A stretch of DNA of 64,000 nt, from NCBI RefSeq assembly GCF_034652275.1, contig NZ_JAXIWG010000001.1, positions 1,178,001-1,242,000 of the forward strand. Direction: 5' to 3'. The position numbers and the translations under genes are program-made. Positions 1-9,183 of this stretch are shown here, piece after piece. How positions within the stretch are numbered: the stretch's first letter is position 1; the number at the start of each line of letters is the position of its first letter. Below the pieces are notes generated by a model. It had not been told where the DNA came from, searched no databases, and worked only from the letters and a program-made list of their open reading frames with translations. Source of the stretch: Yoonia sp034652275. Lineage in GTDB: Bacteria; Pseudomonadota; Alphaproteobacteria; Rhodobacterales; Rhodobacteraceae.

Positions 1-963
1 CGGTTTGGTGGCGTGGAACAGTTTGAACGCGTTGTTGCCGCCGATTATGTCGACATTGCGGAAACTTTCCGACATCGCCTGTTCATAAGGCAAATGCCGG
101 TTTGCGACCATCCAGAGCTTGCCATGCGGCGCAAGCAGGCGGGACGCCGCTTGGATGAACGCACGGCCCAGACCCGCATCGGCGGCGCGCCCTGTGTGAA
201 AAGGCGGGTTCATAACGATCCCGTCATAGCCTTTTTCCGGTGTGAACCGCAGCGCATCGGCCCAATGGAAACGGGCGCGCGGATCGGTCACGTTCAGCCG
301 CGCGCAATCCAGCGACAGCGCCTCGGCCTCGATCAGATCAAGCGACGCAACCGTGTCCCGCGCCAGCACCGCCTGCGCCAGATAACCCCAGCCCGCGCCC
401 AGATCGGCCATGCGCGCGGGCAGTTTCGGCGGCAGTGCATCCGCCAACAGCGCAGAGCCTGCATCGACCGCCCCGTCGGAAAACACGCCAGCAGTGGTGT
501 AAAACCCGTGCGGGCCCTGCACCGGCCCCGCCGTCGCCCAATCGGCAAAGGCGGTGGTGGCGGGAAACCAGAACAACCGTCCGTGGCCTTTGGTGATGGA
601 AGGCAGATCGCCCAGACGGGCGCGGCAGGCCTTGAACAGGCTGTCCACGCCATCTGTGCGCTGGCCGTCGACGACGACCAGATCGGCCTTGGCGCAGGCT
701 TCGGCGATCATCGCCTGCGCCAGCGCCTTGGCGCGCGGCACAACGACGATGGCGGTCCCGCAGGCCGGCAAGTCTTGGGTGACGGCATAACCCGCGATCT
801 GCCAATCGGCCACATCGGGGAAATAGCCATGCGTGATCCGCAGCGCATCGCGCGGCAGGTCCGACAGGTCATAGGTGGCGGATGGGCGCATCAGGCCGAT
901 GTTACCCGCGCGCAAGACCAGAAGGCCGTCTTGGATGGCCGTGCTGAGGCGTGACTGTGGCAT
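1..963 (-). CDS. rsmC: 16S rRNA (guanine-N2) methyltransferase RsmC-like, partial
   Basis: The gene reads leftward from an ATG at 963 and is still open at position 1, so the C-terminus is missing; 321 codons are visible. The second half is a Rossmann SAM-binding domain: DLGAGWGYLAQ is the SAM-binding motif I, and VMNPPFHTG carries the NPPF catalytic motif of N2-guanine methyltransferases. The N-terminal half looks like the degenerate duplicate domain of RsmC, which binds 16S rRNA. The family methylates a guanine of 16S rRNA (G1207 in E. coli) in the small subunit. It lies 25 bp downstream of clpS and may be co-transcribed with it. RsmC versus RsmD/RlmG relatives cannot be fully separated here, but the two-domain layout favours RsmC. 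Confidence 0.85.
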   Translation of the reverse strand, partial: MPQSRLSTAIQDGLLVLRAGNIGLMRPSATYDLSDLPRDALRITHGYFPDVADWQIAGYAVTQDLPACGTAIVVVPRAKALAQAMIAEACAKADLVVVDGQRTDGVDSLFKACRARLGDLPSITKGHGRLFWFPATTAFADWATAGPVQGPHGFYTTAGVFSDGAVDAGSALLADALPPKLPARMADLGAGWGYLAQAVLARDTVASLDLIEAEALSLDCARLNVTDPRARFHWADALRFTPEKGYDGIVMNPPFHTGRAADAGLGRAFIQAASRLLAPHGKLWMVANRHLPYEQAMSESFRNVDIIGGNNAFKLFHATKP

Positions 964-988
964 ATGTGTTACGAATAACGCGGGCGCG

Positions 989-1330
989 CTATTCTTTCTC
1001 CATCGTGCATTGCAGCGGATGCTGGTGGCGTTGGGCAAAATCCATGACCTGCGCGACCTTTGTTTCCGCGATCTCGTGGCTGAAGACGCCGACGACGGCG
1101 ACGCCTTTCTTGTGGACGGTCAGCATCAGTTCGAACGCCTGCGCATGCGACATGCCAAAAAACCGTTCCAGCACATGCACAACAAATTCCATCGGCGTGA
1201 AATCGTCGTTCAGGATCAGGACCTTGTACATCGGCGGACGCTTGGTCTTGGGCTTGGTTTCCAAGGCAACACCAAGATTGCCGTCATCGCGGTCCTTTTT
1301 GTCGGCCATCATGTGAAACGGTTTATGCAT
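989..1330 (-). CDS. clpS: ATP-dependent Clp protease adaptor ClpS
   Basis: This 113-residue protein has the ClpS core: YKVLILNDDFTPMEFVV, then a helix around HVLERFFGMSHAQAFELM and the HKKGVAVVGVFSHEIAETK segment. ClpS binds the N-domain of ClpA and delivers N-degron substrates to ClpAP. I chose the ATG at 1330 because an AGGA sits six bases upstream; an ATG at 1345 would overlap that site. A charged, lysine-rich N-terminal tail of about 30 residues precedes the folded core, as is usual for the family. The upstream region is shared with the divergent carboxypeptidase gene. Confidence 0.95.
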   Translation of the reverse strand: MHKPFHMMADKKDRDDGNLGVALETKPKTKRPPMYKVLILNDDFTPMEFVVHVLERFFGMSHAQAFELMLTVHKKGVAVVGVFSHEIAETKVAQVMDFAQRHQHPLQCTMEKE

Positions 1331-1591
1331 CAAGGGTCCTGTCATACCGCCTACATATAAACCATGCCCGCCCAGAGAAAAGGGGGTGCGTCAGAAAGTG
1401 GATTCCCGCCAATCGCCGATCTAGCGGGTTGACGGCGCCGATCTACCACATCTGTGAAAACTGCCTGACGATCACCTGCAAAGTGTTTGAAAATAGGGTG
1501 TTTTCGGCAAAGCAAAGTTGTGCTAGCGTTTTGGAATAATAATAAGGCCACCGGAAAAATCCGGAGCCAGAGGCAGCAAGAGGCAAACGAC

Positions 1592-3178
1592 ATGGCACGT
1601 CGTCCGGGACAGTTGGCCCTTTACGGGCTTTATATCTGCGTTCTGATTTTCGGTCTGATTTCCGCACCGGTGCGTGCGGTGGCCGCACCCTATGCGGCGC
1701 TGGTCATGGATGCGCGCACGGGCGAGGTCCTGCATGCGCAGAATGCCGATACAAGGCTGCACCCGGCCTCGCTGACCAAGATGATGACGCTTTACGTCGC
1801 TTTTCAAGCCATCGAACGGGGGGAAATCTCGCTCGATACCGAGGTGACGATCACGCCGCTTGCCGCCAATGAACCCCCCTCGAAACTGGGCCTGCGTGCC
1901 GGCCAGCGCATCCGCCTGCGCTATCTGATCCGCGCGGCAGCCGTGCGGTCGGCCAATGATGCGGCCACCGCCATCGGCATCGCGATTTCGGGGTCGGAAG
2001 AGGCGTTTGCCACGCGCATGAACCGGACCGCTGCCGCGATGGGCATGACCAACACCACGTTTCACAACGCCCATGGTTTGACCCAGTCGGGCCATCTGTC
2101 CACAGCGCGCGACATGTCGATCCTCGGGCGGCATGTGATCTATGACTTCCCGCAGTATTATAACCTGTTCTCGCGCCGCACGGCCGATGCCGGTGTCGCC
2201 ACCGTGCAGCACACCAACCGTCGCTGGCTTGACAGCTATCCGGGCGGTGACGGGATCAAGACCGGCTTTACCAATGCGGCCGGTTTCACGCTGGTCGCTT
2301 CGGCGCAGCGCGGCGATCAGCGGATTATTGCAACCGTGTTTGGCGGCACGTCCACGGCTGCACGTAATGCGCGGATCACCGAGCTGATGGATATGGGCTT
2401 CAGCATGGCACCGAACCGCGCCAATGTGAACCGCCCCACACCGCCCGGTGCCATGGCCGAAGCCCCTGTCGCGCCGAGTGCTGAGCAGACTGTGGCCGCA
2501 GGCGACAGCGTACGCGGCAGCGCTGGCAAGACGATCCGCGTGAACGGGCTTGTGACGCGCAGCTATCGCCCTGTGGGTCGCCCCGTGGCGACAGAACCGG
2601 CACCCGAACTGCTGTTGTCCGCCGCACCAGAGCCCGAAGCAGAGGTCGTCGTTGCAGCGGCAGCGCCGCCCGAGGCCGATGTCGCAGCCCTTGTCGATCA
2701 GGACATCATCAATGCCGTGCTGGCCGATGCCGTAAACGCAACCTTGATGGAGGTGCTGGCCGAAGAAGCACCCGTGCAGGTGGCCGCAGCCGCCCCTGCC
2801 GTCACACCTCAGCCGCGTCCGGCCGAGCCCGAGCAAGTCCAGATGGCCGCGATGGCCGCGACGGCCCCCGTGGCCCCGCCTGTCGAAAGCTTCGAGCCTG
2901 CAGAGCCAGAGGTCGTGACCCGCGTATCCACATCCGGCGGGCGGCATTGGGGCGTGAATGTCGGCCGTTATCCCAGCCGGTTCGATGCCGAACGCGTCCT
3001 GCTGCAGGTCGCGCTGAACGAGATGAGCACGCTGGACGGATCACTGCGCCGTGTCGTGCAGCGGGCGGGCGGGTTTGATGCGAATTTCATGGGGTTGACG
3101 CGCGAAGGTGCCGATCTGGCCTGCCGCCGGTTGCAGGCGCGCGGTACGACCTGTTTCATGATCGGGGCCGACGGGTAA
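1592..3178 (+). CDS. D-alanyl-D-alanine carboxypeptidase (S11) with C-terminal SPOR domain
   Basis: This 528-residue secreted penicillin-binding protein trims the terminal D-Ala of peptidoglycan pentapeptides in the periplasm. All three active-site motifs of the S11 family are visible: SLTK at 60-63 (Ser nucleophile and Lys), SAN at 120-122 and KTG at 223-225. An N-terminal hydrophobic segment ending near AVAAPYAAL acts as signal peptide. Residues of roughly 300-450 form a long Ala/Pro/Glu-rich linker, and the last 75 residues (WGVNVGRYPSRFDAERVLLQ onward) are a SPOR domain, which binds denuded septal glycan. The start at 1592 follows an AGAGG; the frame is open 35 codons further upstream but without a signal peptide there. 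The linker and SPOR domain suggest a role at the division site. Confidence 0.93.
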   Translation: MARRPGQLALYGLYICVLIFGLISAPVRAVAAPYAALVMDARTGEVLHAQNADTRLHPASLTKMMTLYVAFQAIERGEISLDTEVTITPLAANEPPSKLGLRAGQRIRLRYLIRAAAVRSANDAATAIGIAISGSEEAFATRMNRTAAAMGMTNTTFHNAHGLTQSGHLSTARDMSILGRHVIYDFPQYYNLFSRRTADAGVATVQHTNRRWLDSYPGGDGIKTGFTNAAGFTLVASAQRGDQRIIATVFGGTSTAARNARITELMDMGFSMAPNRANVNRPTPPGAMAEAPVAPSAEQTVAAGDSVRGSAGKTIRVNGLVTRSYRPVGRPVATEPAPELLLSAAPEPEAEVVVAAAAPPEADVAALVDQDIINAVLADAVNATLMEVLAEEAPVQVAAAAPAVTPQPRPAEPEQVQMAAMAATAPVAPPVESFEPAEPEVVTRVSTSGGRHWGVNVGRYPSRFDAERVLLQVALNEMSTLDGSLRRVVQRAGGFDANFMGLTREGADLACRRLQARGTTCFMIGADG

Positions 3179-3186
3179 AACGCGGC

Positions 3187-3207
3187 GCCGGAAAAGGACT
3201 TTCTGGC
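3187..3207 (+). terminator. hairpin after the carboxypeptidase gene
   Basis: An eight-base arm GCCGGAAA and its near-complement TTTCTGGC (one G-T pair) flank a five-base loop directly after the stop at 3178. It runs straight into the repeat element at 3207. No long T run follows, so rho-independent termination is not proven. Confidence 0.4.
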
Positions 3208-3238
3208 CTCCGGCGGGAGTATTTCTGGAAAAAAGAAG
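3207..3238 (+). repeat. dispersed convergent-junction element, type A
   Basis: CCTCCGGCGGGAGTATTT is followed by a short spacer and GGAAAAAAGAAG. The CTCC/GGAG arms can form a small hairpin around GGCG. The same unit recurs at about 29037 and, inverted, at about 29242; a related type B occurs at 19261, 41062 and 61921. Here it fills the gap between two convergent genes. Confidence 0.75.
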
Positions 3239-3245
3239 TGGGGGG

Positions 3246-4850
3246 TCAGGCCGGAATGGCGCGCCCTTCAAAGGCGGCGGCCATCAACTGCCGTGTATAG
3301 GGGTCTTGCGGGGCGTCGAAGATCGCATCGGCGTCGCCTGCCTCGACCACATCGCCCTGTTTCATCACCATCACCTTGTGCGACAGCGCGCGCACCACCT
3401 TGAGGTCATGGCTGATGAACAGATAGGCCAGCCGGTGTTTTTGCTGCAGTTCGCGCAGCAGATGCACGATCTGCACCTGCACCGTCATGTCGAGCGCGGA
3501 GGTGGGTTCGTCCAGCACCAGCAAGCGGGGCCGCAGGATCATTGCACGCGCGATTGCGATGCGCTGGCGCTGTCCGCCCGAAAATTCATGCGGATAGCGG
3601 TCCATCATCGCCGGATCGAGCCCGACCTCGGTCATGATCTCGGCCACCATGTCGCGCCGGTTGCGCCCGGGATCAACGCCGTGGACGCCCAGACCTTCGG
3701 CAATGATCTGTTCGACGGTCATGCGCGGGCTGAGCGAGCCGTAGGGGTCCTGAAACACGATCTGCATTTCGCTGCGCAAAGGCCGCATCTGCCGCTGGGT
3801 CAGCGTGTGGATATCGCGGCCCATGAAGCTGATCCGCCCTTGCGACCGGATCAGCCGCATCACGGCGAGTGCCAGCGTGGTCTTGCCGGACCCGCTTTCG
3901 CCGACGATGCCCAGTGTTTCGCCTTCGCGCAAAGACAGCGTGGCGCTGTTGACAGCCTTGATATGCCCCACAGTGCGTTTCAGCAGGCCCGCCGTGATCG
4001 GGAACCAGATCCGCGCGGCATCGGTTTCAAGCACGGTGGCCGCATCGGCAGGCACGGGTGCCGGCACGCCGGTCGATTCGGCGGCAAGCAGGGTTTGCGT
4101 GTAAGGGTGGCGCGGATTGGCGAAGAGGTCGGTTGTCGGCCCCTCTTCCACGATCTCGCCGTTTTTCATCACACAGACGCGGTCGGCGATCTTGCGCACG
4201 ATGGTCAGGTCATGGGTGATGAACAGCATCGACATGCCGTCGCGCTCTTTGAGATCGGCCAGCAGGTCGAGGATCTGCGCCTGAATGGTCACGTCAAGCG
4301 CGGTTGTCGGTTCATCCGCGATGAGCAGTTCCGGCCCGTTGGCCAGCGCCATGGCGATCATCACGCGCTGGCGCTGCCCGCCGGACAACTGATGCGGATA
4401 GGCGCCAAGCCGGGTTTCGGGGTCGCGGATACCGACGCGGGTCAGAAGCTCGATGATCCGCGTGCGAACGGCGGGGCCACGCAGGCCCTGATGCAGTTCG
4501 ATGCTTTCGGCCAGTTGCTTTTCCAGCGTGTGTAGCGGGTTCAGCGATGTCATTGGCTCCTGAAAGATGAAGCTGATGTCATTGCCACGGACACGGCGCA
4601 GGGCGGGCTCTGCCGCGCCGACCATCTCGACCCCGTTATAGGTGATCGAGCCTGCCATGACCGCGCTATCGCCCAGCAGCTGCACCGTGGACAGGGCCGT
4701 GACGGATTTGCCCGACCCGCTTTCTCCCACAATCGCCAGCGTCTCGCCGCGACTGATCTGGAAGGACACGCCGCGCACCGCATGTGTCGTGGCGCCATCC
4801 TGCCGGAAGGCGACGCGCAGGTCGCGCACATCGAGGATCGGCTTGGTCAT
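3246..4850 (-). CDS. yejF: peptide/microcin-C type ABC transporter, duplicated ATP-binding protein YejF
   Basis: This 534-residue cytoplasmic protein holds two fused ABC ATPase domains. The first has Walker A GESGSGKS at about 42-49 and signature LSGGQRQR; the second has GESGSGKTT near residue 316, signature FSGGQRQR and Walker B LLVLDEPTSALD. A fused pair of this length is typical of YejF, which powers uptake of oligopeptides and microcin C analogues through YejBE. The ATG overlaps the yejE stop by four bases (ATGA), indicating translational coupling. It is the last gene of the yejABEF operon and converges on the carboxypeptidase gene. Confidence 0.93.
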   Translation of the reverse strand: MTKPILDVRDLRVAFRQDGATTHAVRGVSFQISRGETLAIVGESGSGKSVTALSTVQLLGDSAVMAGSITYNGVEMVGAAEPALRRVRGNDISFIFQEPMTSLNPLHTLEKQLAESIELHQGLRGPAVRTRIIELLTRVGIRDPETRLGAYPHQLSGGQRQRVMIAMALANGPELLIADEPTTALDVTIQAQILDLLADLKERDGMSMLFITHDLTIVRKIADRVCVMKNGEIVEEGPTTDLFANPRHPYTQTLLAAESTGVPAPVPADAATVLETDAARIWFPITAGLLKRTVGHIKAVNSATLSLREGETLGIVGESGSGKTTLALAVMRLIRSQGRISFMGRDIHTLTQRQMRPLRSEMQIVFQDPYGSLSPRMTVEQIIAEGLGVHGVDPGRNRRDMVAEIMTEVGLDPAMMDRYPHEFSGGQRQRIAIARAMILRPRLLVLDEPTSALDMTVQVQIVHLLRELQQKHRLAYLFISHDLKVVRALSHKVMVMKQGDVVEAGDADAIFDAPQDPYTRQLMAAAFEGRAIPA

Positions 4851-6019
4851 TTCACGGGGGCCTTTTGCGCGATGGCGAGGTCTTGGGGTGCAACCACAGG
4901 CACGGACCCGTCGGCGATGAAGGTCTTGCGCGGATCAAAGGCGTCGCGGATGCCCTCGAAGATGAACACCAGCAGCGACAGCATGATCGCGAAGGTGAAG
5001 AAGGCGGTAAAGCCAAGCCACGGCGCTTGCAGGTTCTGCTTGGCCTGCAAGGTCAATTCGCCCAGCGACGGGGCCGAGGATGGCAAGCCGAAACCCAAAA
5101 AGTCGAGCGAGGCGAGCGTGCCGATCGCGCCGGTCACGATGAACGGCAGCAGGGTCAATGTAGCGACCATCGCATTGGGCAGCATGTGGCGGAACATGAT
5201 CGTCCGGTCTGGCACACCCAACGCCTTGGCTGCGCGCACATATTCAAGGTTGCGCGCGCGAAGGAATTCCGCGCGCACCACGCCTACCAGCGCGGGCCAG
5301 CCGAACAGGACCGTCAGAAAGACCAACAACCAGAAACTTCGCCCTAGAATCGCGAAAACGATGATGATGACGTAAAGCGACGGCGTGCCGGTCCAGATCT
5401 CGATAAACCGCTGGAACGCCAGATCGGTCCAGCCGCCAAAATAGCCCTGTACCGCGCCCGCCGTGATCCCGATGATCGATGCGGAAATCGTGACGATCAG
5501 CGCAAAGATGATCGACAGTCTGAAGCCGTAGATCACCCGCGCCATCACATCGCGCTTGGTATCGTCGGTGCCAAGCCAGTTCATCGACGAGGGCGGCGCA
5601 GGCGCCACGCCCGGGCGGTCAACAATGGTGTTGTAGGAATAGGGGATCGGCGGCCAGATCATCCAGCCGCGCTGGAAGCCGATCCCCAGATCCTCGCCCG
5701 CGTCGACGGCGGCGACGATCCCGTCAGGGTCGTCGAAACAATCCTCCATGCCGCCGGTCTTGATCAGGCATTGGACCTCGATATCCTGATAGCGCGCCTG
5801 CGTTGGGAAATCGCCGCCGAAATCGCGTTCGGAATAGAAGGTCGCGATCGGCATGCGCCATTCGCCCTGATAGCTGACAAGGATCGGCTTGTCGTTGGCA
5901 ATCAGTTCGGCAAACAGCGACAGGCCAAACAGCACGCCAAAGATGATCAGCGACCAGACCGCACGGCGGTTACGCTTGAAATTGCGCCAGCGGCGCTGGT
6001 TCAGGGGGGACAGGCGCAT
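4847..6019 (-). CDS. yejE: ABC transporter permease YejE
   Basis: This 390-residue inner-membrane permease starts with a short basic N-terminus and a first membrane helix (AVWSLIIFGVLFGLSLFAEL). A periplasmic insertion of about 110 residues follows, then five or so hydrophobic segments. The EAA-type cytoplasmic loop that contacts the ATPase is visible around YVRAAKALGVPDRTIMFRHM. Length and the large first periplasmic loop match YejE rather than DppC. It starts within the yejB stop (TGATG, one-base overlap). Confidence 0.92.
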   Translation of the reverse strand: MRLSPLNQRRWRNFKRNRRAVWSLIIFGVLFGLSLFAELIANDKPILVSYQGEWRMPIATFYSERDFGGDFPTQARYQDIEVQCLIKTGGMEDCFDDPDGIVAAVDAGEDLGIGFQRGWMIWPPIPYSYNTIVDRPGVAPAPPSSMNWLGTDDTKRDVMARVIYGFRLSIIFALIVTISASIIGITAGAVQGYFGGWTDLAFQRFIEIWTGTPSLYVIIIVFAILGRSFWLLVFLTVLFGWPALVGVVRAEFLRARNLEYVRAAKALGVPDRTIMFRHMLPNAMVATLTLLPFIVTGAIGTLASLDFLGFGLPSSAPSLGELTLQAKQNLQAPWLGFTAFFTFAIMLSLLVFIFEGIRDAFDPRKTFIADGSVPVVAPQDLAIAQKAPVK

Positions 6020-7098
6020 CAGTTCCGTGCCTCGAAATCAATGCGGGGGTCGATGAAGACATAGGTGATGTCGGTCAGGATACCGACGACCAGCCCGATC
6101 AGGGAAAAGGCGAAGAGCGTGCCAAAGACCACGGGATAATCTCGTGCGACCGCCGCCTCGAACCCCAGCCGTCCCAGACCGTCGAGAGAGAATAGCGTTT
6201 CGATGATCAGCGACCCGCCGAAAAACACGCCGATGAACAGCGCCGGAAAGCCCGAAATCACGATCAGCATCGCGTTGCGGAAGACATGGCCATAAAGCAC
6301 GCGGGATTCCGACAGCCCCTTGGCCTTGGCGGTGATGACATATTGTTTCTTGATCTCGTCCAGAAAGCTGTTCTTGGTCAGCAGCGTCAGCGTGGCAAAG
6401 GCCGAAATCGTCGAGGCCAGCACCGGCAGCGTGATGTGCCAGAGGTAATCAAGAATCTTGCCGATCAGCGACAGATCCGCGAAATTCGATGACGTCAGCC
6501 CGCGCAACGGGAAGATGCGGAAATAGGACCCGCCCGCGAACAGCACGATCAGCAGGATCGCGAACAAAAAGCCGGGGATCGCATAGCCGATGATGATGGC
6601 ACCACTGGTCCATGTGTCAAACGGGGTACCGTCGCGCACGGCCTTCTTGATGCCAAGCGGGATCGAGATGAGATAGGCGATCAGCGTGGACCACAGGCCC
6701 AGCGTGATCGACACTGGCATTTTTTCCAGCACCAGATCGAACACGCTGATCGACCGGAAATAGCTGTTTCCGAAATCGAACCGCATGTAGTTCCACATCA
6801 TGTTGAGGAACCGTTCCAAGGGCGGTTTGTCAAAGCCGAATTCGCGTTCCAGCTGGGCAATGAATTCGGGCGGCAATCCCCGCGCGCCGACATAATCGCT
6901 GCCGCTGTCATTGCCGAAATCGGCATCGCCCCCCCCGCCAGAGAAGCTTTCGAACACGTCGCCGCGCCCTTCCAGATTGGCGAGGATCTGTTCAATCGGG
7001 CCGCCCGGCACGAATTGCACCAGTGCAAAGTTGATGATCATGATCCCGAGCAAGGTCGGAATGACCAGCAACAGCCGTCGAAGGATATAGGCGCCCAT
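6019..7098 (-). CDS. yejB: ABC transporter permease YejB
   Basis: This 359-residue permease begins MGAYILRRLLLVIPTLLGIM, the usual first helix of the DppB/YejB class. A periplasmic segment rich in Gly and Asp (about residues 45-70) precedes further membrane helices. The coupling loop reads YVITAKAKGLSESRVLYGHVF. It pairs with YejE to form the membrane channel for peptide uptake. The gene sits 9 bp after yejA and overlaps yejE by one base. Confidence 0.92.
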   Translation of the reverse strand: MGAYILRRLLLVIPTLLGIMIINFALVQFVPGGPIEQILANLEGRGDVFESFSGGGGDADFGNDSGSDYVGARGLPPEFIAQLEREFGFDKPPLERFLNMMWNYMRFDFGNSYFRSISVFDLVLEKMPVSITLGLWSTLIAYLISIPLGIKKAVRDGTPFDTWTSGAIIIGYAIPGFLFAILLIVLFAGGSYFRIFPLRGLTSSNFADLSLIGKILDYLWHITLPVLASTISAFATLTLLTKNSFLDEIKKQYVITAKAKGLSESRVLYGHVFRNAMLIVISGFPALFIGVFFGGSLIIETLFSLDGLGRLGFEAAVARDYPVVFGTLFAFSLIGLVVGILTDITYVFIDPRIDFEARN

Positions 7099-7107
7099 AA
7101 ACCTGCC

Positions 7108-9021
7108 TTACCGCAAAGCGCCGGCGGCGATCAAGGCGTCGGCCTTGTCCTGATTGAACCACCAGTAGTCCAGATACCCAAGGCCGAATTCCGGCAGGTC
7201 TTCGGGATATTCATACATGTCAAAATAGGCGACCCAGTTCGCACCAAGGAACCATGTCGGCACCATGAAATATTCATGCCGCATCACGCGGTCGATGGCG
7301 CGGACACCTGCAGCCATTTCCTCGTAGTCATCCGCACTTGTCACAAACTTTGCCAGCTCATCGACAGCGGCCGAACAGAAACCCGCGGGGTTGAACACGT
7401 CGTCGCGGTCTTCGCAGCCATATTTCTGTTCGATACCGGTGCCTTCCTGCAAACCGCTGCTATAGGCACCAAAAATCATGTCGAAATCGTTGGATTGCGT
7501 GCGTGCCTGATACTGGGGCGGATCGACACGGTTATAAGTGGCATTCACGCCCAAGCGTTGGAGGTTCTCGATATAGGGCGTGATGATCCGGTCGAAGGAT
7601 TGGCGCGTTTCCAGAAACTCGATGTCAAGCGTCCGGCCATTCGCATCCCGCAACTGGCCGTCATTGCCCGGCGTAAACCCTGCCTCTTCCATCAGCGCGA
7701 GCGCGCGGCGCAGGTTGTCGCGGTCAAGCGGGCGGTCGCCGCTGGTATGCGGCATAAAGGCGTCTTCGGTGAAAATCGCCTCGGGCAGCGTGGCGCGCAC
7801 GGTGTCGAGCATTTCCAGCTCGCGCCCTTCGGGCAGGCCGGTCGCGCGCAGGCGGTCGTTTTCCCAGAAACTGGTGCGCTGCTGGAATAGCCCGTATTGC
7901 AGGTTGGCGTTGGTCCACGTGAAATTATACATCAGGCCCAGCGCAAGCCGGACATTGCGGTCTTGCAGCTTTTCGCGGCGCAGGTTGAACACGAAACCCG
8001 ACGCGGCAGGCAAGGTGCCGTCAGCAAGCGTCTCGCGCACGACCCAGCCGTTCCGGATCGCGGGGAAATCATAGGACGTGGCCCAGTTGATCGAGGAATT
8101 CTCGCGCCGGAAGGTGAATTCACCCGCCTTGAAGGCCTCGAACGCGGCGGAACTGTCGGCGAAGTATTCCACGCGGATCGCATCGAAATTGGCGCGCCCG
8201 ATGTTGATCGGGTGGGTCAGGCCCCAGTAGTCAGGATTGCGGCGATAGATGATCTGGCGGCCCGGATCGACGCTGCCGACCATATAGGGACCGGTACCGG
8301 GGGCGGTTTCCAGCCGGCTTTCATCCAGCCGCGCGCCCGTTTCCTCGAACCAGGCTTGCGGCATGACAATGGCGTTGGCCATCTGGCTGACGCGGCCACG
8401 ACGCGGTGATTCCGGGTTGAAGGTGAACTTGACGGTGTGATCGTCCAGCGCCTCGGCCCCTGTCACCAGCTGCGTGATACCCGCGCGGAATGACGGCGTG
8501 CCCTGTTCGGCAAAAAGGTTATGGGTAAAGACCACGTCCTGCGCCGTCATCGGTGTGCCATCCGAAAAGGTCACGTCATCGCGCAGGTTGAAGATCACCC
8601 ATGCTTGATCAGCCGGATATTCTAGCGTCGTGCAGAGCAGGCAGTAATACGACCCGACCTCGTCGTCGGTCGTTTCCATCATCCGTTCGTACATCACCGA
8701 CGACAAAGACCCCGGCGTGCCCGACAGGGTCGCAAAAGGGTTCATGCTGTCGAACGATCCATCGGCGGAAATGCTGATCTCGCCGCCTTTGGGGGCGTCA
8801 GGGTTCACATAGTCCAGATGCGCGAAGTCGGCGGGGTATTTCAGGTCGCCGTACTCGTTGAACCCGTGCGAGACGATGATCTCTGGTTCGGCTTGCGCGC
8901 GCGCGTTATGCGCTGCCAACAGCGCGATTGCCGCGACCGACCCGGCGATCCACAGGCGCCTGCGCTGTGCTACGTCTTGGCGGGACCGTGCAATGGCTTG
9001 GGCCTTGGGGCGGTGGGACAT
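7108..9021 (-). CDS. yejA: extracellular solute-binding protein YejA (family 5)
   Basis: This 637-residue protein is the periplasmic receptor of the yej transporter. A twin-basic N-terminus (RRR near residue 22) and a hydrophobic stretch (LWIAGSVAAIALLAA) ending at ARAQA form the signal peptide. The mature part begins EPEIIVSHGFNEYGDLKYP, which resembles YejA, and shows the SBP_bac_5 pattern (DDVTFSDGTPMTAQDVVFT). It is the first gene of yejABEF, so the promoter should lie in 9022-9130. The family binds oligopeptides; the actual ligand cannot be read from sequence. Confidence 0.92.
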   Translation of the reverse strand: MSHRPKAQAIARSRQDVAQRRRLWIAGSVAAIALLAAHNARAQAEPEIIVSHGFNEYGDLKYPADFAHLDYVNPDAPKGGEISISADGSFDSMNPFATLSGTPGSLSSVMYERMMETTDDEVGSYYCLLCTTLEYPADQAWVIFNLRDDVTFSDGTPMTAQDVVFTHNLFAEQGTPSFRAGITQLVTGAEALDDHTVKFTFNPESPRRGRVSQMANAIVMPQAWFEETGARLDESRLETAPGTGPYMVGSVDPGRQIIYRRNPDYWGLTHPINIGRANFDAIRVEYFADSSAAFEAFKAGEFTFRRENSSINWATSYDFPAIRNGWVVRETLADGTLPAASGFVFNLRREKLQDRNVRLALGLMYNFTWTNANLQYGLFQQRTSFWENDRLRATGLPEGRELEMLDTVRATLPEAIFTEDAFMPHTSGDRPLDRDNLRRALALMEEAGFTPGNDGQLRDANGRTLDIEFLETRQSFDRIITPYIENLQRLGVNATYNRVDPPQYQARTQSNDFDMIFGAYSSGLQEGTGIEQKYGCEDRDDVFNPAGFCSAAVDELAKFVTSADDYEEMAAGVRAIDRVMRHEYFMVPTWFLGANWVAYFDMYEYPEDLPEFGLGYLDYWWFNQDKADALIAAGALR

Positions 9022-9133
9022 CGTGAACTCCGGTTGCGACAGGAACTAGGTGTGAAATAAGGCTACGGCGCGCGAGGGCAAACATTCAAGTTGAGAATGC
9101 GTGATCACGCGGTGTTCATAAGCAATCGCCAAT

Positions 9134-9163
9134 AAAAAAGGCCGCCCAGTGATGGACGGCCCC
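9134..9163 (-). terminator. rho-independent terminator of the cytochrome c gene
   Basis: Read on the minus strand, GGCCGTCC and GGGCGGCC form a GC-rich stem closed by a short loop, followed by TTTTTTATT. It starts about 20 bp after the cytochrome c stop. Confidence 0.8.
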
Positions 9164-9183
9164 TTGATCAGCGCTCGGCGCGA

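Noticed and set aside
13..954. 313-codon plus-strand open frame over rsmC
   Set aside because: Arg/Gln/Gly-rich shadow; the minus frame has the SAM motif and NPPF.
1523..2947. 474-codon open frame on the minus strand inside the carboxypeptidase gene
   Set aside because: Its protein is His/Arg/Gly-rich with no domain; it mirrors a GC-rich coding strand and the opposite frame has full catalytic motifs.
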